64,000 nt of DNA from Prochilodus magdalenae (GCA_024036415.1 JAMWET010006936.1:1074001-1138000), one strand, 5' to 3'. Positions 28,840-41,860 are shown, numbered from the stretch's first letter. Numbers and translations: made by a program. The notes: a model not told the origin generated them from the sequence alone.

Positions 28840-31030
28840 CTGATTGGTCAGTATTAAACCTGTGTGTGTGCTCAGTATGTCTGTTGTCCAGTCAATGTTT
28901 CTTTTGTGAAGAAACAAACTTTGTGAAATTGTGTGATTTGGTTGCAGTGTGCCCTCTGCTGGTCTAACTCAGGTTTGAACACAGCCCCAGCTCACTGTTC
29001 TTTGGTATTTCAGTGTGTTTAATGCTTAATTTATGTATTTAAAACATTTACCAACAGCAGGTTTATACGCCAGAAAATAATTCATAGTGACTTTATCGTG
29101 CCCCATAACTCTATACTCATTATATAAGCATTTCTTAATCCTGTTTATTTCCGGCCATTCCCTAGGCAACACACTTAATCTCACTTGAAGGGCTTAAACA
29201 TATACAATGTCTGCTGGCCACGTCCCACACTGGGGTTACATATGTTGTAATTTATTCAATTTCTTTAATAACCTAAAATCAAGGTGCAAATTAAAGGGGG
29301 TCCTAAACCCTCTAATTAATCTCTTGGACAGCCAGAATGTCTCAAATTAAAAATTCTAGGGTTGCCTGAAAATGAATGTAGTTTGTCATTACGCTGCCTG
29401 GTCAGTCTTTGGCAGTCAGGTACAAAAATAGGAGCTTAAAAAATCTGTAACTATTCTTTGAAGCACAGAACACTGTAAAGCTTCGGGCTGCCAAGACTCA
29501 AATATTTGACTTTTCAAAAGTCCTACCTCCCTTGGTCACTGGTGCTTTGCCCTTTAAACCTTTAACTCGGCCTACCTGGTGGCATCTGTAGTCCTCGTGT
29601 TGATGAAGCAGAGGACATTTTTTGTATACGTTTGTTTTTCCAATAATGGATTAGCTGTTGGTTTTGATTGGCTGACTCTTCAGTTCTCTTCAGTGATTTT
29701 CCTCATCAGTTCAGCAGGCTCTAGAACAGGTTTACACTAGTGCAAAGCTGCGGCTACAATGTAAAATATATCTGTGCTGACTGGATATGGACCTAGGTTA
29801 CCCAACATAGCATAACACTGGTAATCAAGTAGAAACCACTAACCTACCTAGAGTCAAAAACCAATAGTTTATAGTGAGCTTAAAATGAACTAACTCAATG
29901 GTTTTCATCAAAGTTAATGACCAAAGTGTGAAATATAGGGGGTCTTGGGAGGTCATCATTTTGGACCCCATGAAAGTCTCAAAATCAAACTTCTGAGGAG
30001 GGGAGGGTGCTGCTTCACCTAGAAATCCCACACACTAATCATCCAATATCAGTACCTTACCTTACTCAGGGCTTTTGCGGCTGAATGCAGCCAAATCCTC
30101 ATTCCAAAGTTCCAACATCTAAATGTTTCATCAAATACTGAGTGAACTTGGTTTCAGATGAAAGACTGGACAAAGAGGTGTCTGCAAATGTGTGCGCACA
30201 TATGGTATCATTATCCAGAAGTTTTCCAGCTACTAGAAAATAATGTGTGCAAGTCCGCCTTGAGCATTTGGGAATGAGGCCAGTCTCCAACACAGAGGAG
30301 AAAAAAATATATAGGACACTATGACAGCCCTTTCGCAGAGGCTGTTGCATTGTGGGATGTCCGTAAATCCAGGTGCTAATGGTGTAACGAGCCATGTCCC
30401 ACTTCAGCACTTCTGAGTCCTTCTTCCACCCCAGCTCTGCCGTGCGGCTCTCTACATATCATTCCTGTAGCTCTAGGACCAGGACCACCTGGAAGAACCA
30501 TGCCCACGTCTTATCAGAGGATGCTTGCAAAGGTAAGTGATAATGCGTATGCAGAAAAGAGCTGGAAGTCCGTTTTGAGTCTTGACCTTAACCTATTTTT
30601 CCAGGCAGGGCTTAACACCAGGTGATCTTGCGTTAGTACCGGACTGCAGTTGTCAGTTCCAGATTATACTGTGGTAGACTTGCTGTTCTGTGGTCGTATC
30701 TGGACTGGATTATTTTTGAGGCTGCTGCTGTAGCAGTAGCAAGACACAATGATGGGTTTTGCAAACTCCCCAGGTGATGTCTTTCCAAACGTACACTTGA
30801 AGCAATGACCCTAAACCTGAAGTTAAAATACCTAGCCATGTAAATCACTTCCAGTGTTTGGAATTCTTTGTTTGGTCTGTTTGTTTGGATGTCTGTTTAT
30901 ATGTCTATAATGTTTATACTGGATATGAGGATACATGCGTATATGTTATGAAATCAGACTGGGGAGGGCTGACGCACACTGGTTAGTATACCACACCTAA
31001 ACCCAGAAGTATATCCAAAGACCTGGATAC
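28840..31030. other. Intergenic DNA, nothing recognised
   Basis: No gene in either strand that shows homology, splice structure or codon bias. Genes that lie between UNG and MYO1H in human (ACACB, FOXN4) were not seen. Confidence 0.35.
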
Positions 31031-31033
31031 CTT

Positions 31034-31655
31034 GTTAGCCCCTCACACCCTGTTCTTCAATGGTCAGGACCTCTGCCGGCCCACCAGAGGTATTAATGTA
31101 TTATGTGGGTGGTGCACTGCAGTGACACTGATGTCGTGTTGGCGTGTTAGTGTGTGTTGTGCTGTTGTGAGTGGATCAGACACAGTCACTGCTGGACTGA
31201 GAATAGTCCACCAACCAGAACTATCCAGACAGCAGCGTCCTGTGACTACTGATGAAGGACTAGGGGATGAACAACACAGATTCTGCAGCAGCAGTTGAGC
31301 TATCATCTCTGACTTTACATCTACAAGGTGCACCAGCAAAGTAGGAGTGTCTATTAGAGTGGCCAGTAGGTAGACACTTGCTCCAGCACAACACACACTA
31401 ACACACCACCACCACATCATAGTTACTGCAGTGCTGAGAATGATCAACTACCCACATAATACCCTGGTCTGTGGTGGTCCTAACTATTAAAGAACAGGGT
31501 GTAAGGGTCTAACAAAGTGAGTAGTGAAACGGTTGAACTAAAACCTGTAACTGTAGAACTACAAAGTGCAGCTCTATGGCAAGTAGAGCTGATAAAATGG
31601 ATATTGAGTGGAGATTCAAGAAGGTGTACCTAATGAAGTGGCCAGTGGGTTTACA
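31034..31655. mobile_element. Fold-back DNA element
   Basis: Left arm from GTTAGCCCCTCACACCCTGT (31034) pairs imperfectly over roughly 140 bases with the right arm ending ACAGGGTGTAAGGGTCTAAC (31513); a central loop of about 200 bases separates them. A tail with CTGTAGAACTACAAAGTGCA and GAGCTGATAAAATGGA belongs to the same family. Related pieces are at 49461-49621 and 62142-62472. The family is common in fish genomes; I cannot give its official name. No coding. Confidence 0.7.
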
Positions 31656-31656
31656 T

Positions 31657-31868
31657 TTACGGCATTTAGCTGACGCTCTTATCCAGAGCGACTTACAAGG
31701 TTAATCATATTACAGGTAGGCCAGTGTAGTGTTAGGAGTCTTGCCCAAGAACTCTTATTGGTGTAGCACAGCATAGTCACCCAGACCGGGATTCGAACCC
31801 CAGTCTCCCACATGTGGTGGTGGCACTCTGGTGGGCAGTGGTGTTATCTGCTGAGCTACACCAACCAC
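31657..31868 (-). mobile_element. tRNA-derived SINE
   Basis: Read on the minus strand it starts with a tRNA-like head, TGGTGTAGCTCAGCAG (A box), then GGGGTTCGAATCCCGG (B box), and ends in a tail containing AAGTCGCTCTGGATAAGAGC and CTAAATGCCGTAAATG, a 3' tail shared by many fish SINEs. It abuts the fold-back element on its left. Confidence 0.8.
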
Positions 31869-31869
31869 G

Positions 31870-33690
31870 ATTTAAAATAAGCTACCATAGGCAACAAATT
31901 GCACAGTGTACGTCTGTCTTAAGCTGTACATCAACTGACATGCAACTAGACTGTAGGAAGGAAGGTACGGAGTGCAAACCATTCATTACAAAATTTGGGA
32001 AACTTGTTCACCCTGTCTTCACCTGAAAAGGTTTTGCTGGTTAGGAACTGATGGGTCAAGTTAATTATCTAGCTTTAGCCTTAGAGCTATCTGTAACAGC
32101 AGCCTGTATGTCATCATCTAACATTAATTAAATAGGAGAATATCTGAACAGCATTTGTTTTCATTTAGCTATTGTTAGTTAAAGTAGGCGCCGTAACATA
32201 GTTTCCCTATGGTAAGGGAGGAATTGCAATGTGTTTAGCCCTCGGTCACTGGCTCTCCTTTTCCACCAGCACAGTGCCATCCCCTTACAGCACAGGCACT
32301 AGGGTTGAATTTTAGGATATGGCCTCCAAGTACGCTACTAAGGAGCTAAGGTGCATTTTTAGAGCATTGGGAGGTTTGACAGAAATCTCTTTAGCACCAG
32401 TTGGCGCTTTTCGCTACTAACAGCTAGGGAGTGCCCTCCAAAGCACAGGGCATGCTGTTGTTGGAGGCAGGCCTGGAGTGCTCTCAGGAGGTGCTCTCTG
32501 GAGCATCAGGGAGCCTTATCAGTGTTCACCAGAGCTCCATGCAGTGACTGGACATATGTGGCCATACAAGCAAAGGGAGGTTCTTGTTCACCAGCCAGGG
32601 CACATGCTCACCAGTCCAACCTGCACACAATTGTGAATCTGGCCTTTGACCAGGAAGGAACTAACACGGTACAGCAGGTTTGTGAAAGCGTCCTTGCCAT
32701 GATGGACAGTTTTAGCAGAGTACTGTAAAGAGAAAGTGGAGTAAGGAGACTGAAACAGGGGACAGGAGTAAACTCGGGCATTGGCTCCCTTAAATTGGTG
32801 TAGGTGAAGTAGCTTCATCCATCCTGGACATATTTTGGGCTTTTTCTGCAGCTGCAGGATGCTTCTGGGTCTTGCTCAGCTCTCAGCCTGTAGACCCACC
32901 CACAAAGTGGCGTGCACACTTTTTCCACCAGTTGTGACCTGGCTGATACACACCAGCATCTGCCGCTCCACTGCAGCAATATATTTACTGTGGATTGTCG
33001 TATAGTTGAGAAGGGTATGCCCAAAACCTTCAGCTGAAAATGCAGAGATTTGAAACTGATGATGTTTCTTTAGTATTTGCTGTAAACCTGATTTCATGTG
33101 CCACACTGTGTGGATCCAGTGAATTGCAGAATGGTATATCAGTGGTAATGGTATGTTATCTGCACTGGTTTGGTCTTGTCATGCTGATTGTGTCCCGTAT
33201 CTTTTTACCAAAAGGTCAAAAGTGCGTAATCCAGCCATTCCCTTATGTGGTTAGCCGCAGTGTCCATTTGCTCCTATGAATTAAGGATTAGCTGAAACGT
33301 GGCTTCAGGGAAACTAATTAGGCCTCTGAATATTGATATGGCTATCTTATGCTACCTTGACCTTGTTGGCTTCTTGGACTGTCCATGCTGTAGAGCGAGA
33401 GATCATTTTACTCTTTATTTACATTGTATTATATATCTCATTTTCTCATAGAGAGCAGCCTGTGGTACTAACCTTAGCATAGGTTGGTAAAAATCTTCAT
33501 CTGAAGATGCAGGAATCTGGTAAAATTACAGAAATAAAGATTCACAACAGAGGGACATTTTCTAGCAGAACTAGCCCTGAGGTCTAATGCCATGTTTTTA
33601 TATAAACTCTGTTATACTGCATTACAATACTTGATCAAAATATCTCTAATGTGAGCTATAGATAGGTGACAAGGATAGCCCTGAATAATA
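31870..33690. other. Intergenic DNA, nothing recognised
   Basis: Short open frames occur but have no recognisable homology or splice signals. Confidence 0.35.
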
Positions 33691-33694
33691 TTAA

Positions 33695-34360
33695 ATTTAT
33701 TCATATAGCACATTTAAAAACAGTCAAGACTGACCAACGTGCTGTACAGTGTGCCCAACAAAGTGCAGCCCAACAAAACCATAAAATTTAAAAAAAAAAA
33801 ACACAGAAAACAAAAACTCATTCTAAAGTTTAGGGGCTATAACTGCAAAAGCTCAGCTCTGCATCAAAAGTGTTCACCTGAAGTGACCTTGATGGAATGT
33901 GTGGCCCGTTAGGGCATTTAACGATTTATAAGCAAACGATAAAAGGCAGCCAGTGATAGGAAGACAGCATGGGAGAAATGTGCTTGTGCTTGCGTGTTAT
34001 TGCTCCCGTATTCACATCCTGGGTAACACCAAAATGCAGGGCATTATAATAATCAAGTCTGGATGAAGTAAAAGCCTGTATAACCCTTTCAAAAAAAATT
34101 AACTTTTGGGACCCAGACTTTGATTTTATTCTCATTAAATTAAATTTCGAGGAAAGGTAAATTTGGGACTCATCAGTGTAACAACATACAGAGATGCCAT
34201 ATTTTCCAAAAATTGACCTTAAAGGAAGCAAATACAAAAGTAATAGGCCTGAGAATAGAACCCTGAGGTACTCCACAAAAAAGAGGCACTGAGAAACATA
34301 CAGTACAAACAGGACTGACAACAAAACATCTGTTAGGAAAATATCGATCGAGAAACATAA
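33695..34360 (-). pseudogene. Non-LTR retrotransposon fragment (reverse transcriptase C-terminal part)
   Basis: The minus strand encodes, in two frames, pieces of a LINE reverse transcriptase: CGVPQGSIL at about 34250-34280, then ISVCCYTDESQIYL in place of the catalytic YADD (about 34140-34200), and later ERVIQAFTSSRLDYYNALHF and ISPMLSSYHWLP. The Ala-Asp-Asp core is altered to Thr-Asp-Glu and frames are broken, so it is dead. The 3' end carries the ATATAGCACATTTAAA block typical of fish LINE ends. Clade assignment (L2/CR1-like) is tentative. Confidence 0.7.
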
Positions 34361-34489
34361 GTACAGATTCTTTTATGAATGTATAAATAAGTGAAGTTGG
34401 GTTTGATTATAATGAAAGTGATTTTAAAAGAGCATTAATTATGTGGCATTTATGGAAGTAGCTTCAGACACAAACAAAGGATAGTGTTT

Positions 34490-35053
34490 CAATAGGAACA
34501 GTGATATTGCACAAGGATGATGGGGCTATAAAAACCTGTGGGGTGTGAGTGACGGGATTCATAGATTGAGAAGAGGTGGTACAGTGCAGTGAATGTCTAG
34601 TTCCATGTGTGAAAATGGGTGCAAAGCAGATGTAAATGATTGGCTAAGAGCGTCTTGGTGAAGACATTCATTGAATCTGTGTGTGGAGGCACCATGGTCA
34701 GTGCAAAGACGAACGATTTTGATTTTAAGTGTCACATGTCCAGGAGGCCTGGTGTCACTCCACCGCCCACCCCTACCACAAAACCTGCAGGAACTGTGTG
34801 AGAACATTCAAGCTGCATGAGATGGATCATCATAGGACACCTCCACAGCTCCATGCTGAGACATCTGGCATGTTGCATTAGCAAACATGGCAGCCCAACA
34901 CCAAACCAAGACACTACTTCTGTATGTGTAGCTTCATCAATATTGCCCCTATCAGTCTAAATTTATTGTTCCTGTTGACCTTTATCCTTCTTCCCAATAG
35001 CACTGCAATCCAACACCTCCCTCTGGGTGCAACTATCTATTTGATGATAAGTG
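34490..35053 (+). mobile_element. Internally deleted Tc1-like element, copy A
   Basis: The first part matches copies at 35975-36400 and 42040-42290 (ATAGATTGAGAAGAGGTGGT block, N-terminal transposase region). The second part matches 57850-58219 (AACTGTGTGAGAACATT block, C-terminal region). The right end GATGATAAGTG followed by TA fits the terminal repeat of the copy at 57435-58219. The left end was not found. Confidence 0.6.
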
Positions 35054-35529
35054 TACAAAGCTAACACCAGCAAAGTGGACATACAGAGCTAAAGTTTCTA
35101 ATGAATGGGGTAATAAGCATATATGCCTTGGTGCAGGTATCCAGCTGTGGAGTAGACTTAGCTTAAATCGCTTCCTAATTACTTACCCACTGCAAAAGTA
35201 GACCAGGTAGCATTTAGAGAATGACGCTAATTGGGCTATACATTACATCAGTCTCCGTAACCATACAGGAACTGAAAAATTGTGTGTGACAATTACCAGA
35301 TGAAGAGTTGGACACTTGCTTTCTCTCTGGTCTCAGACATGAGGGGCCCGCAGTCAGCCCCTGTGAGATGAATAAAGACGGATACATCAGTTTGTGAACC
35401 AGACTGTGTTCTGCAACAAAACGACAACCGGGCAGCCCTGCTTATTGGGTTGTAATTATCTGAAAGGAGATCCACCTAATCAAAGATCAGTAACCGGACC
35501 CTGGCGCTGTAATTTTGCACATAGGAAGA

Positions 35530-35580
35530 AGGAGATGGGTGGGAGGGTGGAGGTTGTAAGAGGAGGGGGGGGGTCAGTCT
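35530..35580. repeat. G-rich low-complexity stretch
   Basis: A run of GGGTGGGAGGG and a G9 tract. The wider region 35060-35970 shows nothing else I recognise. Confidence 0.6.
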
Positions 35581-35974
35581 CAGGTTTCCAGAACCTTGTG
35601 TTACACATGGTGGGGCAGTGGCTGCTCAGGTGAGGCGCTGAGTGCAATCTTTCCTGCGGCCCGTCCATGAATGATTCAGCATCCTGGAGCAGCTGGAGCT
35701 TTGCTCATTAGCTTGGGCAGAAAGAGCTTCTCAAGAGTCTTCCCAAGCATGAGAACAGGGAAAAGCTGCAGTCAGGGGGCAAGCTTGAGAGGATCACAAC
35801 TGGAGCTGTGGTATCCAGCATGACTCCAGGGTCTAGACGCTGAGTTGTTGCCGAGTGCTGGGAGCTGACCACGATAGTGTGAAGTGATGGATCTTACAAT
35901 GGAGGTAACTCAGGGAACGCACACACTTTAGTTTTAGTGAGATGTGTGATGCTGTACTTGCTATTGTCGATTAG

Positions 35975-36400
35975 CAGATGATCATGCTGAACACAAAGCT
36001 TACCGGACAAATGAGTCACCTTGCATGTTTAGGGAGGTAGTATCTTCAGGCTTCTGCAGACAGCAGAATGCATGCGGATGATGGGGCTATAAATACCTGC
36101 AGGGTGTGAGTGATGGGATTCATAGATTGAGAAGAGGTGGTAGAGCGCATTGAATGTCATGTTCTATGTGTGGAAAATGGCTCCAAAGCAGATGTTACTG
36201 ATTGGCTAAAAGGAGGGATTGCTTTGCGTGCCAAAGACCATAGTGTGAAGGAAGTAGATGAATTTGCAAGTGTATGGAGGCGTACGGTCATGGGGCTCTA
36301 CCAGCAGTGGCTACAATCCCAGTCTACAGGAAATCATCTTTGGAATTGTGACAGGGAAGGCATCTACCAAATTTGGCCCAACTGACCAATTCTTTGATGC
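35975..36400 (+). mobile_element. Tc1-like element fragment, copy B (N-terminal part)
   Basis: Plus-strand frame at 36137-36385 gives a recognisable transposase helix-turn-helix: GGIALRAKDHSVKEVDEFAS followed by VWRRTVMGLYQQW. The upstream noncoding part matches copy A and, in reverse, copy C at 42040-42290. Frames are short and the C-terminal half is missing. Confidence 0.6.
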
Positions 36401-37179
36401 AAGAGTGTGTAAACATCAATGTGGCCTACATCCAGAAACCTGTCCAATCCATGCCAGATCAATTTTTTGTCCAGTGAGCTTATATACTTAATCTGCTTTG
36501 TCAGAAACCCCTGAATTTCTCTTGATCTTTTTGATCTGTTCCATGTTGCTGGTGAACGGTCAAGAGACTGTTGCTCATGTGTTGATGCAAATGTTGATGA
36601 AAACTGCTTTGACAAAAAATAACAGTGATGGTGGTGAGTGATAGTGAAGTGACAGAGCTGTACGTGTGGCTGTTTATTAAGAGCAATAATGTTAGCTTGG
36701 CTAACACCGTGGGTAACAGGGAGGCTAACACAGCAGATAAAGCTTTTGTGGAAATAGAAACTGAAACTGAGAAGTGGCGATAAACAGCAGCATGGTTACA
36801 ATATTGGACTGACGTTTTGTAACATCAGTAATAGTGGCTGTAACTCACATTTCTAACATTATAATAGAGTTGTCTTTCAGCTGTAATCCACCCCGATTTC
36901 CAACCTCGCTTGTGTAGTTTAGGCTTTTTGAACTTGAGAAAATTAGTCAGATAAGATTTTCTGTTTCTGTAATACAGTCAGTGACTAGCTGAGTAAGGAG
37001 TTTGCTAGAGAGCCGTCATACCGCAAACCTCAAACACAGCATATCCAAACACAAATCCAGCAGATTACAGAGTGCACAAGTGTCAGAATGTAACCTCGGC
37101 ACCATTTAGATGAACCATAAAAATTTGCAGAACAAGCTGGCGAACAGAACGCCAAAATCAGTGACCTGACCTTTAACAA

Positions 37180-37266
37180 CATCCTGGACACCTTTACATC
37201 TAAGTTGTTAGTTTGCTCTGCACATTTCACTTCGGACAGTTTCCCAAATCATAACAAGCAGCTTCA
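37180..37266 (+). pseudogene. THAP zinc-finger remnant (P-element-like transposon)
   Basis: The plus strand encodes KLLVCSAHFTSDSFPNHN, which fits the Cys-x2-His-Phe plus DSF signature of THAP domains. In fish these often come from P-element-like transposases. It is followed at once by the dispersed repeat 37267-37830. No full-length frame remains. Confidence 0.5.
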
Positions 37267-37830
37267 CTCAGCGTTTAACACTGAAGAGACTAAAGAGGGG
37301 AGCAGTTCCACCTTTATTAGCATAACCACCGTAACAGTAACCTGTAAGTAGTAGCCATGCTGTGAGACATCATCCACTTGGAACAACTTTCATTTACTTG
37401 GTGTTGTTGTCGTCGTCAAGATCAAACGAAAGTGGCTAGTGTGGGTAATGTTAGCTGCTAGCAAGCTCCAAGTAAAAAACATTAGCATGGCTAACTAAAT
37501 GCTATAGCGACCTATAGTTCTTTTATTTTTCTGACTGTTTTCTATTTTCTGTTGTATTTTCTGTTTTATGAGTGTGTCTATTTTTACATATTGCTTCTGT
37601 GTGATCAATGTGGTGTCTTGCTGTAAATCAGCTAATCGGAGTAGAGGTCTCTCACCAAAAAACGGGAGCTCATTTAATTCTAGGGCCAAATAATAGGGCG
37701 TACATGGGCCTGTAAAACTACACTTGGATACACTGACCAAATTCAGTCACCTATTTTCTATGAAGACCATCAGAGAGCAATTTAAAATACTGAATAAGTG
37801 CATTAAATGGGCCCTTTAATGGTAATTCTC
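37267..37830. repeat. Dispersed repeat, copy 2 (related copy at 17258-17640)
   Basis: Shares ordered blocks with 17258-17640, with an insertion of about 130 bases relative to it near 37375-37500. Taken with the THAP remnant it may be the 3' part of a P-element-like transposon. Confidence 0.5.
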
Positions 37831-38398
37831 TCTAGAGATTAAATAGGCATTAGACATCAGTAGCTTTCAAAAAGCCATCTTGCGGCCCGGAGTAAAGGGA
37901 TAATGTAACATAGTGGAGTTTTTGGACAATAGGCTGGCCTCTCACATGGTGGCCAGTCAGACAGATAGACTTTCCTCTTCCCGTAGACTCGGCCACCAAG
38001 ACCAGGTGTCTCATTGCCTTCTGTTCACCTGTCACAGGCTGCATGCACTGAGGCTGACACCAAAATGAAAAAGCTCCTCAATGGATGTGCAACCATGATT
38101 GTGCCTTTCTTTCACCAGGCTAGGCCTTAAATGGTGTTGCTGGCTGTCCTGCATGTTTGTGACAGTCAGTGGTTTCATGTCCGTCAGATACCAGAATATA
38201 GAATTAGAGGTGGTTACTGATCAACTAGGTTTTCAAAAAGAATTCAGGAGACATTTTTATATACTACTGTCCGGCAGAGAAAGTGATCCGAAAAGCCATG
38301 ACAGCAGTTCAGTGAAAGGATCTCCACATTTCAGTCACTCTCTACGAAGGCTCACCTATTTTAGAAACCCACCAGTACAGCCTCATCTCTGGGATTTA

Positions 38399-38908
38399 CA
38401 GTATCAGTCAAAAGTTTAGACACGCCCATTTAATGGATGTGTTTGGTGACCTTATAGACTCTACAGGCTTACACTCCACAGTGCCGGCTGATCCAGCAAC
38501 CTGATATACCACATATACTCTTGATGGAGTATAATATTATAATTCTGCCATATTGTCACAACATATTCTGTATTTTGTAGCTTAAAAACTTTTAACACAG
38601 TTAAAAAGCTCTACTTCCTCTTTTAATTTAGTGACTATTTATGATGGACAGACCAATAGAATGGGTCCAAAACTGCCTAGTCTTGTCATATTAACCTCTG
38701 CTGCAAGTTAAGAAAGCTGTTTTATCCTCCTGTAAAGTTCCATTTTGGAGGTCTTTTAAGGTGGACTGCATAATTCCATGAGTGCTATTTTACAGTTTAA
38801 TATCTTCACTTAAATCTAAAGCACTGTTTACAGGAACATTGAGCTAAACATTCATTTTTTCTTGAATTTCCCTCTGGGATCTTGTATTTCCCTCTGGGAT
38901 CAATAAAG

Positions 38909-38955
<47 letters not shown>

Positions 38956-39002
38956 GGAACACCTTCCATGAGTAGCCGTGTCCAAATGTTTGACTGGTAC
39001 TG
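38399..39002. mobile_element. Tc1-like MITE with TA duplication and a nested LINE tail
   Basis: The ends CAGTATCAGTCAAAAGTTTA and (inverted) CAGTACCAGTCAAACATTTG are a fish Tc1-type terminal repeat, bordered by TA at 38397-38398 and 39003-39004. Inside, near the right end, lies the tail of a non-LTR retrotransposon (38861-38954), so insertion was nested. No coding. Confidence 0.8.
38861..38954 (+). mobile_element. LINE 3' tail with (TCTA)n
   Basis: TTTCCCTCTGGGATC occurs twice in tandem, followed by AATAAAGTATC and about eleven TCTA units: the typical 3' end of a fish LINE family. Almost all of the element body is missing (severe 5' truncation). Confidence 0.75.
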
Positions 39003-39009
39003 TATGTCC

Positions 39010-40125
39010 CTAGTCTTGTACTTAACGCACTTATAAGCACTCATGTTTCACTTTCTGATTAGCTTAGCACAATTTCTGCAGCACTTCCTCTACCTGGACA
39101 ATATGCTCATCGGAAGTCTTTTCAAGCACAGGAACTTTGTAAATGTATACCAAGTAATGACAGAAATTACTTGGTGAGTTCATATAGAAGAGCACTTAAA
39201 CAGAATAGGCCCTGACCTGTAACAAAAGCAGTCCTTTCTTTCCGTTTTGGATCACTTGGTATTTGTCAATAGCCACCAGCCAGTTCCAGCATTGAAAACC
39301 ACTCAGCTGCAGCCAAGGCATCCAGCACGGAGGAATGGCCCATTGCCACCACTGTCGAAGATCAAATCGCTCATTGTACAGTTAGCAGGGAGTCGACAGT
39401 AAATGTAATTAGCTATGCTACTCATTTTAAGTTACCGTGTTAATTATTTTAGAGTGATCTGTAGTTTTAACATTTAATGGAGCACAGAATAGATAGCGTA
39501 ATCAGCGCTGAGTGTGGGGTCATGGTGCCAGGAAAGTCTGCCCTGGCTTCTTGTCATTTCTTTGGGTGCCAGCTGAACGATACCAGAGTAACTGAATGTG
39601 AGGCTGGTATCATGTTGCCTTGTCAGCACATCCACAGTCATCATGGTTTTACAGTTTGATATTTAGCCTAGAATATAGCACATGCACCAGATCTCAACGG
39701 ACCTGTTCATGCTGATTCCACAGAAGCTTTCAGCAAATTTTTGCTAGTTTAGACAAGCTTTATAAAACACCGACACAAATCTCATTTACCCAAATGAGAA
39801 ACGGTAGTGCACAACATAGTATTCCAAGCTATCAACATTTTTCTTTCAAATTGGACAGCTAAACCATTTATTGGTTATAACTACTTAAAGGTGCAGTATA
39901 CACTTCTGGAAAACCAATACACCCCTCCCTTCAGTGCTCCCTTAGATGCTCTGCCTCCAAAGTTCATGAACAGGGATTCCCATTTTTATCCTCATGGCCA
40001 TAAAACTCTTTATAAACCCCTGTCTGTTTTATGGACAAATACCATGATATACTGTATCTTTAACTTACTTGTTGCTCCTACAATGCATACAACCTACATT
40101 GTATAATCTAATCTGAAAATTACAC
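39010..40125. other. Intergenic DNA, nothing recognised
   Basis: Contains a short inverted repeat, CCAAGTAA...TTACTTGG, near 39150-39173, and no gene that I can support. Confidence 0.35.
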
Positions 40126-40129
40126 AGTA

Positions 40130-40515
40130 ATTGTCATCCAAGGATCCATAACAGAAGTAAGGAGTCAAGTGCAGATTTATTAGGCTAAAACTCAAAGTCA
40201 AAACAAGCCAGGTCAAAACCAGAAATTCTTTCCAAAATAACAAACAAGAATGTTGCCAAGACATAATCCAAAACTCAGAAACTGTAAACCAAAGCAACAA
40301 ATCAAACCAGAGAGGAACTCCAAACAAAGAACCGGTTAGAATTGTAAAGCATGCCAATACAAGACTTTACAAAAGACAATGAGTAACATGGAGTATATAA
40401 ATACAAAATGGCTGCTGATTACAATCAGGTGTGGAAAACAAGGGCTACAGTTCAGGAGAGAGCGACCTCTGTGGGCAAGGAGGGGAAACAGCAGCAGTAG
40501 ATGTGACAGCAATTA
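40130..40515 (-). repeat. Possible retrotransposon LTR-like sequence
   Basis: The block from ACTTACTTC.../AAGTGCAGATTTATTAGGCT through AATCAGGTGTGGAAAACAAG and GCGACCTCTGTGGGCAAGGA resembles antisense ends of fish LTR or related retroelements. AGGCTAAAACTCAAAACAAG-like text recurs near 55557. I could not find paired LTRs, so the class is uncertain. Confidence 0.3.
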
Positions 40516-41679
40516 CTGTGACTAAGATATGTTGAGGGTCACAAACTGTCCTTACAATTTCTGCTGCTATGCTAACCAGTTGCTATCACAAACAATAAAA
40601 CCCTGGACCAAACTGGTCTATCCATTCTGTACAAATCCCTTTTCATGCCTTTTAACTCTCAGTGAAGCCAAAAAAAAAAACAGCTTATTTTTTCACAAGC
40701 TTTTTTCACTTTATTTAGGTTTTCGTGTTCTACCTTATATGGTACAACAGTTAGATTCCGGTGCCTCAGCCTCTTATTCAAATTTCCCAGTTCCACCTTA
40801 AATGATTCCGCATTTCACTGTTGGCATTTCAGTATACTTGTTCATTTGACCTGCACCTTTAATGTTTATGAACATATGAGACTGGGCTACATTGTGTCAT
40901 TGTAGCTTATTAAAATAAAGCTGCTGGGAATAACAGTGAAACAGATTTGCCGTCATACTAATATTATCCTGGCTATAAAAAACTACACCTGATCCTCACA
41001 CGGCAAACTTCAACACAAATAAAAAAAAAAAAAACATTACAGCAAAAGATGCTTTGACAATAATCTCTCTCTTAGTGGAATTAGAGTATTACCAAGGTTA
41101 TATAAAGCTGCGAAGCCTCAACCGTTTCTAAAAACCGATCACATTTCTGTACAAACTAATGAATCCTTGATTGTCTAATTAGAAAAAAACATTTCCAATG
41201 AACAGAGATGATGAAATGCCCCTCTGGAAATGCTGGCACCCTTAGGAAAACATTTTTCCTAGGCACAATGAAAGCTAAGGAAAAAAGCATCAGGAAAATA
41301 ATGGAACAAAAAAAAAAAAAGGAAGGAGCTGTACGTCGGTGCCCTTGGCCCATATTTTACCCTTAACTGGAAGTGAAAGAGATGCCCGGTGATGCAGGCT
41401 GAAAATAGCTTTAGCTCTCAGGGATATGGACACTGAAAGGACAGAAGTGACCTGACTTCTGCACTTTGCTGATCCGAAGTGAAGAGGATTTTAGCATCAA
41501 GGAAATACTGTAAATTAATCACAGACGCTGAGATGCAGATTAGCAGACGCTCAGTCTCTGCTTTACAATCTCTTGTGCACATCGGCAGCAAGTAGAACAC
41601 TTCAGGTCCGGTACACATCATTTGTATACATGTTCTGTATGACTCTAGCTCTGTGTTACAGCACCCAACACCTATGTGC

Positions 41680-41860
41680 CCAGTAATTATTATGGTGCTG
41701 CTGTGGGTAGGGCTGCCGCCTCATAGTAAGAGGGGGCCTGGGTTTAATTTGTGGCGCTTGGGGTCCATTCTGTGTGTAGTCTGCATGTTCTCCCCATGTC
41801 TGCGTGGGTTTCCTTCAGGTGATCTGGTTTTCCTTCCATAGTCCAAAGACCTTCCAAATA
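41680..41860 (+). mobile_element. tRNA-like SINE, degraded
   Basis: GGGCTGCCGCCTCATAGTAA, GGGTTTAATTTGTGG (B-box-like) and TGCATGTTCTCCCCATGTCT with GCGTGGGTTTCC form the ordered core of a common fish tRNA-derived repeat. A second, more decayed copy is at 48385-48500. Confidence 0.6.

Noticed and set aside
31032..31447. Frames of 88 and 127 codons on opposite strands
   Set aside because: Both fall in the arms of the fold-back element; inverted-repeat symmetry explains them.
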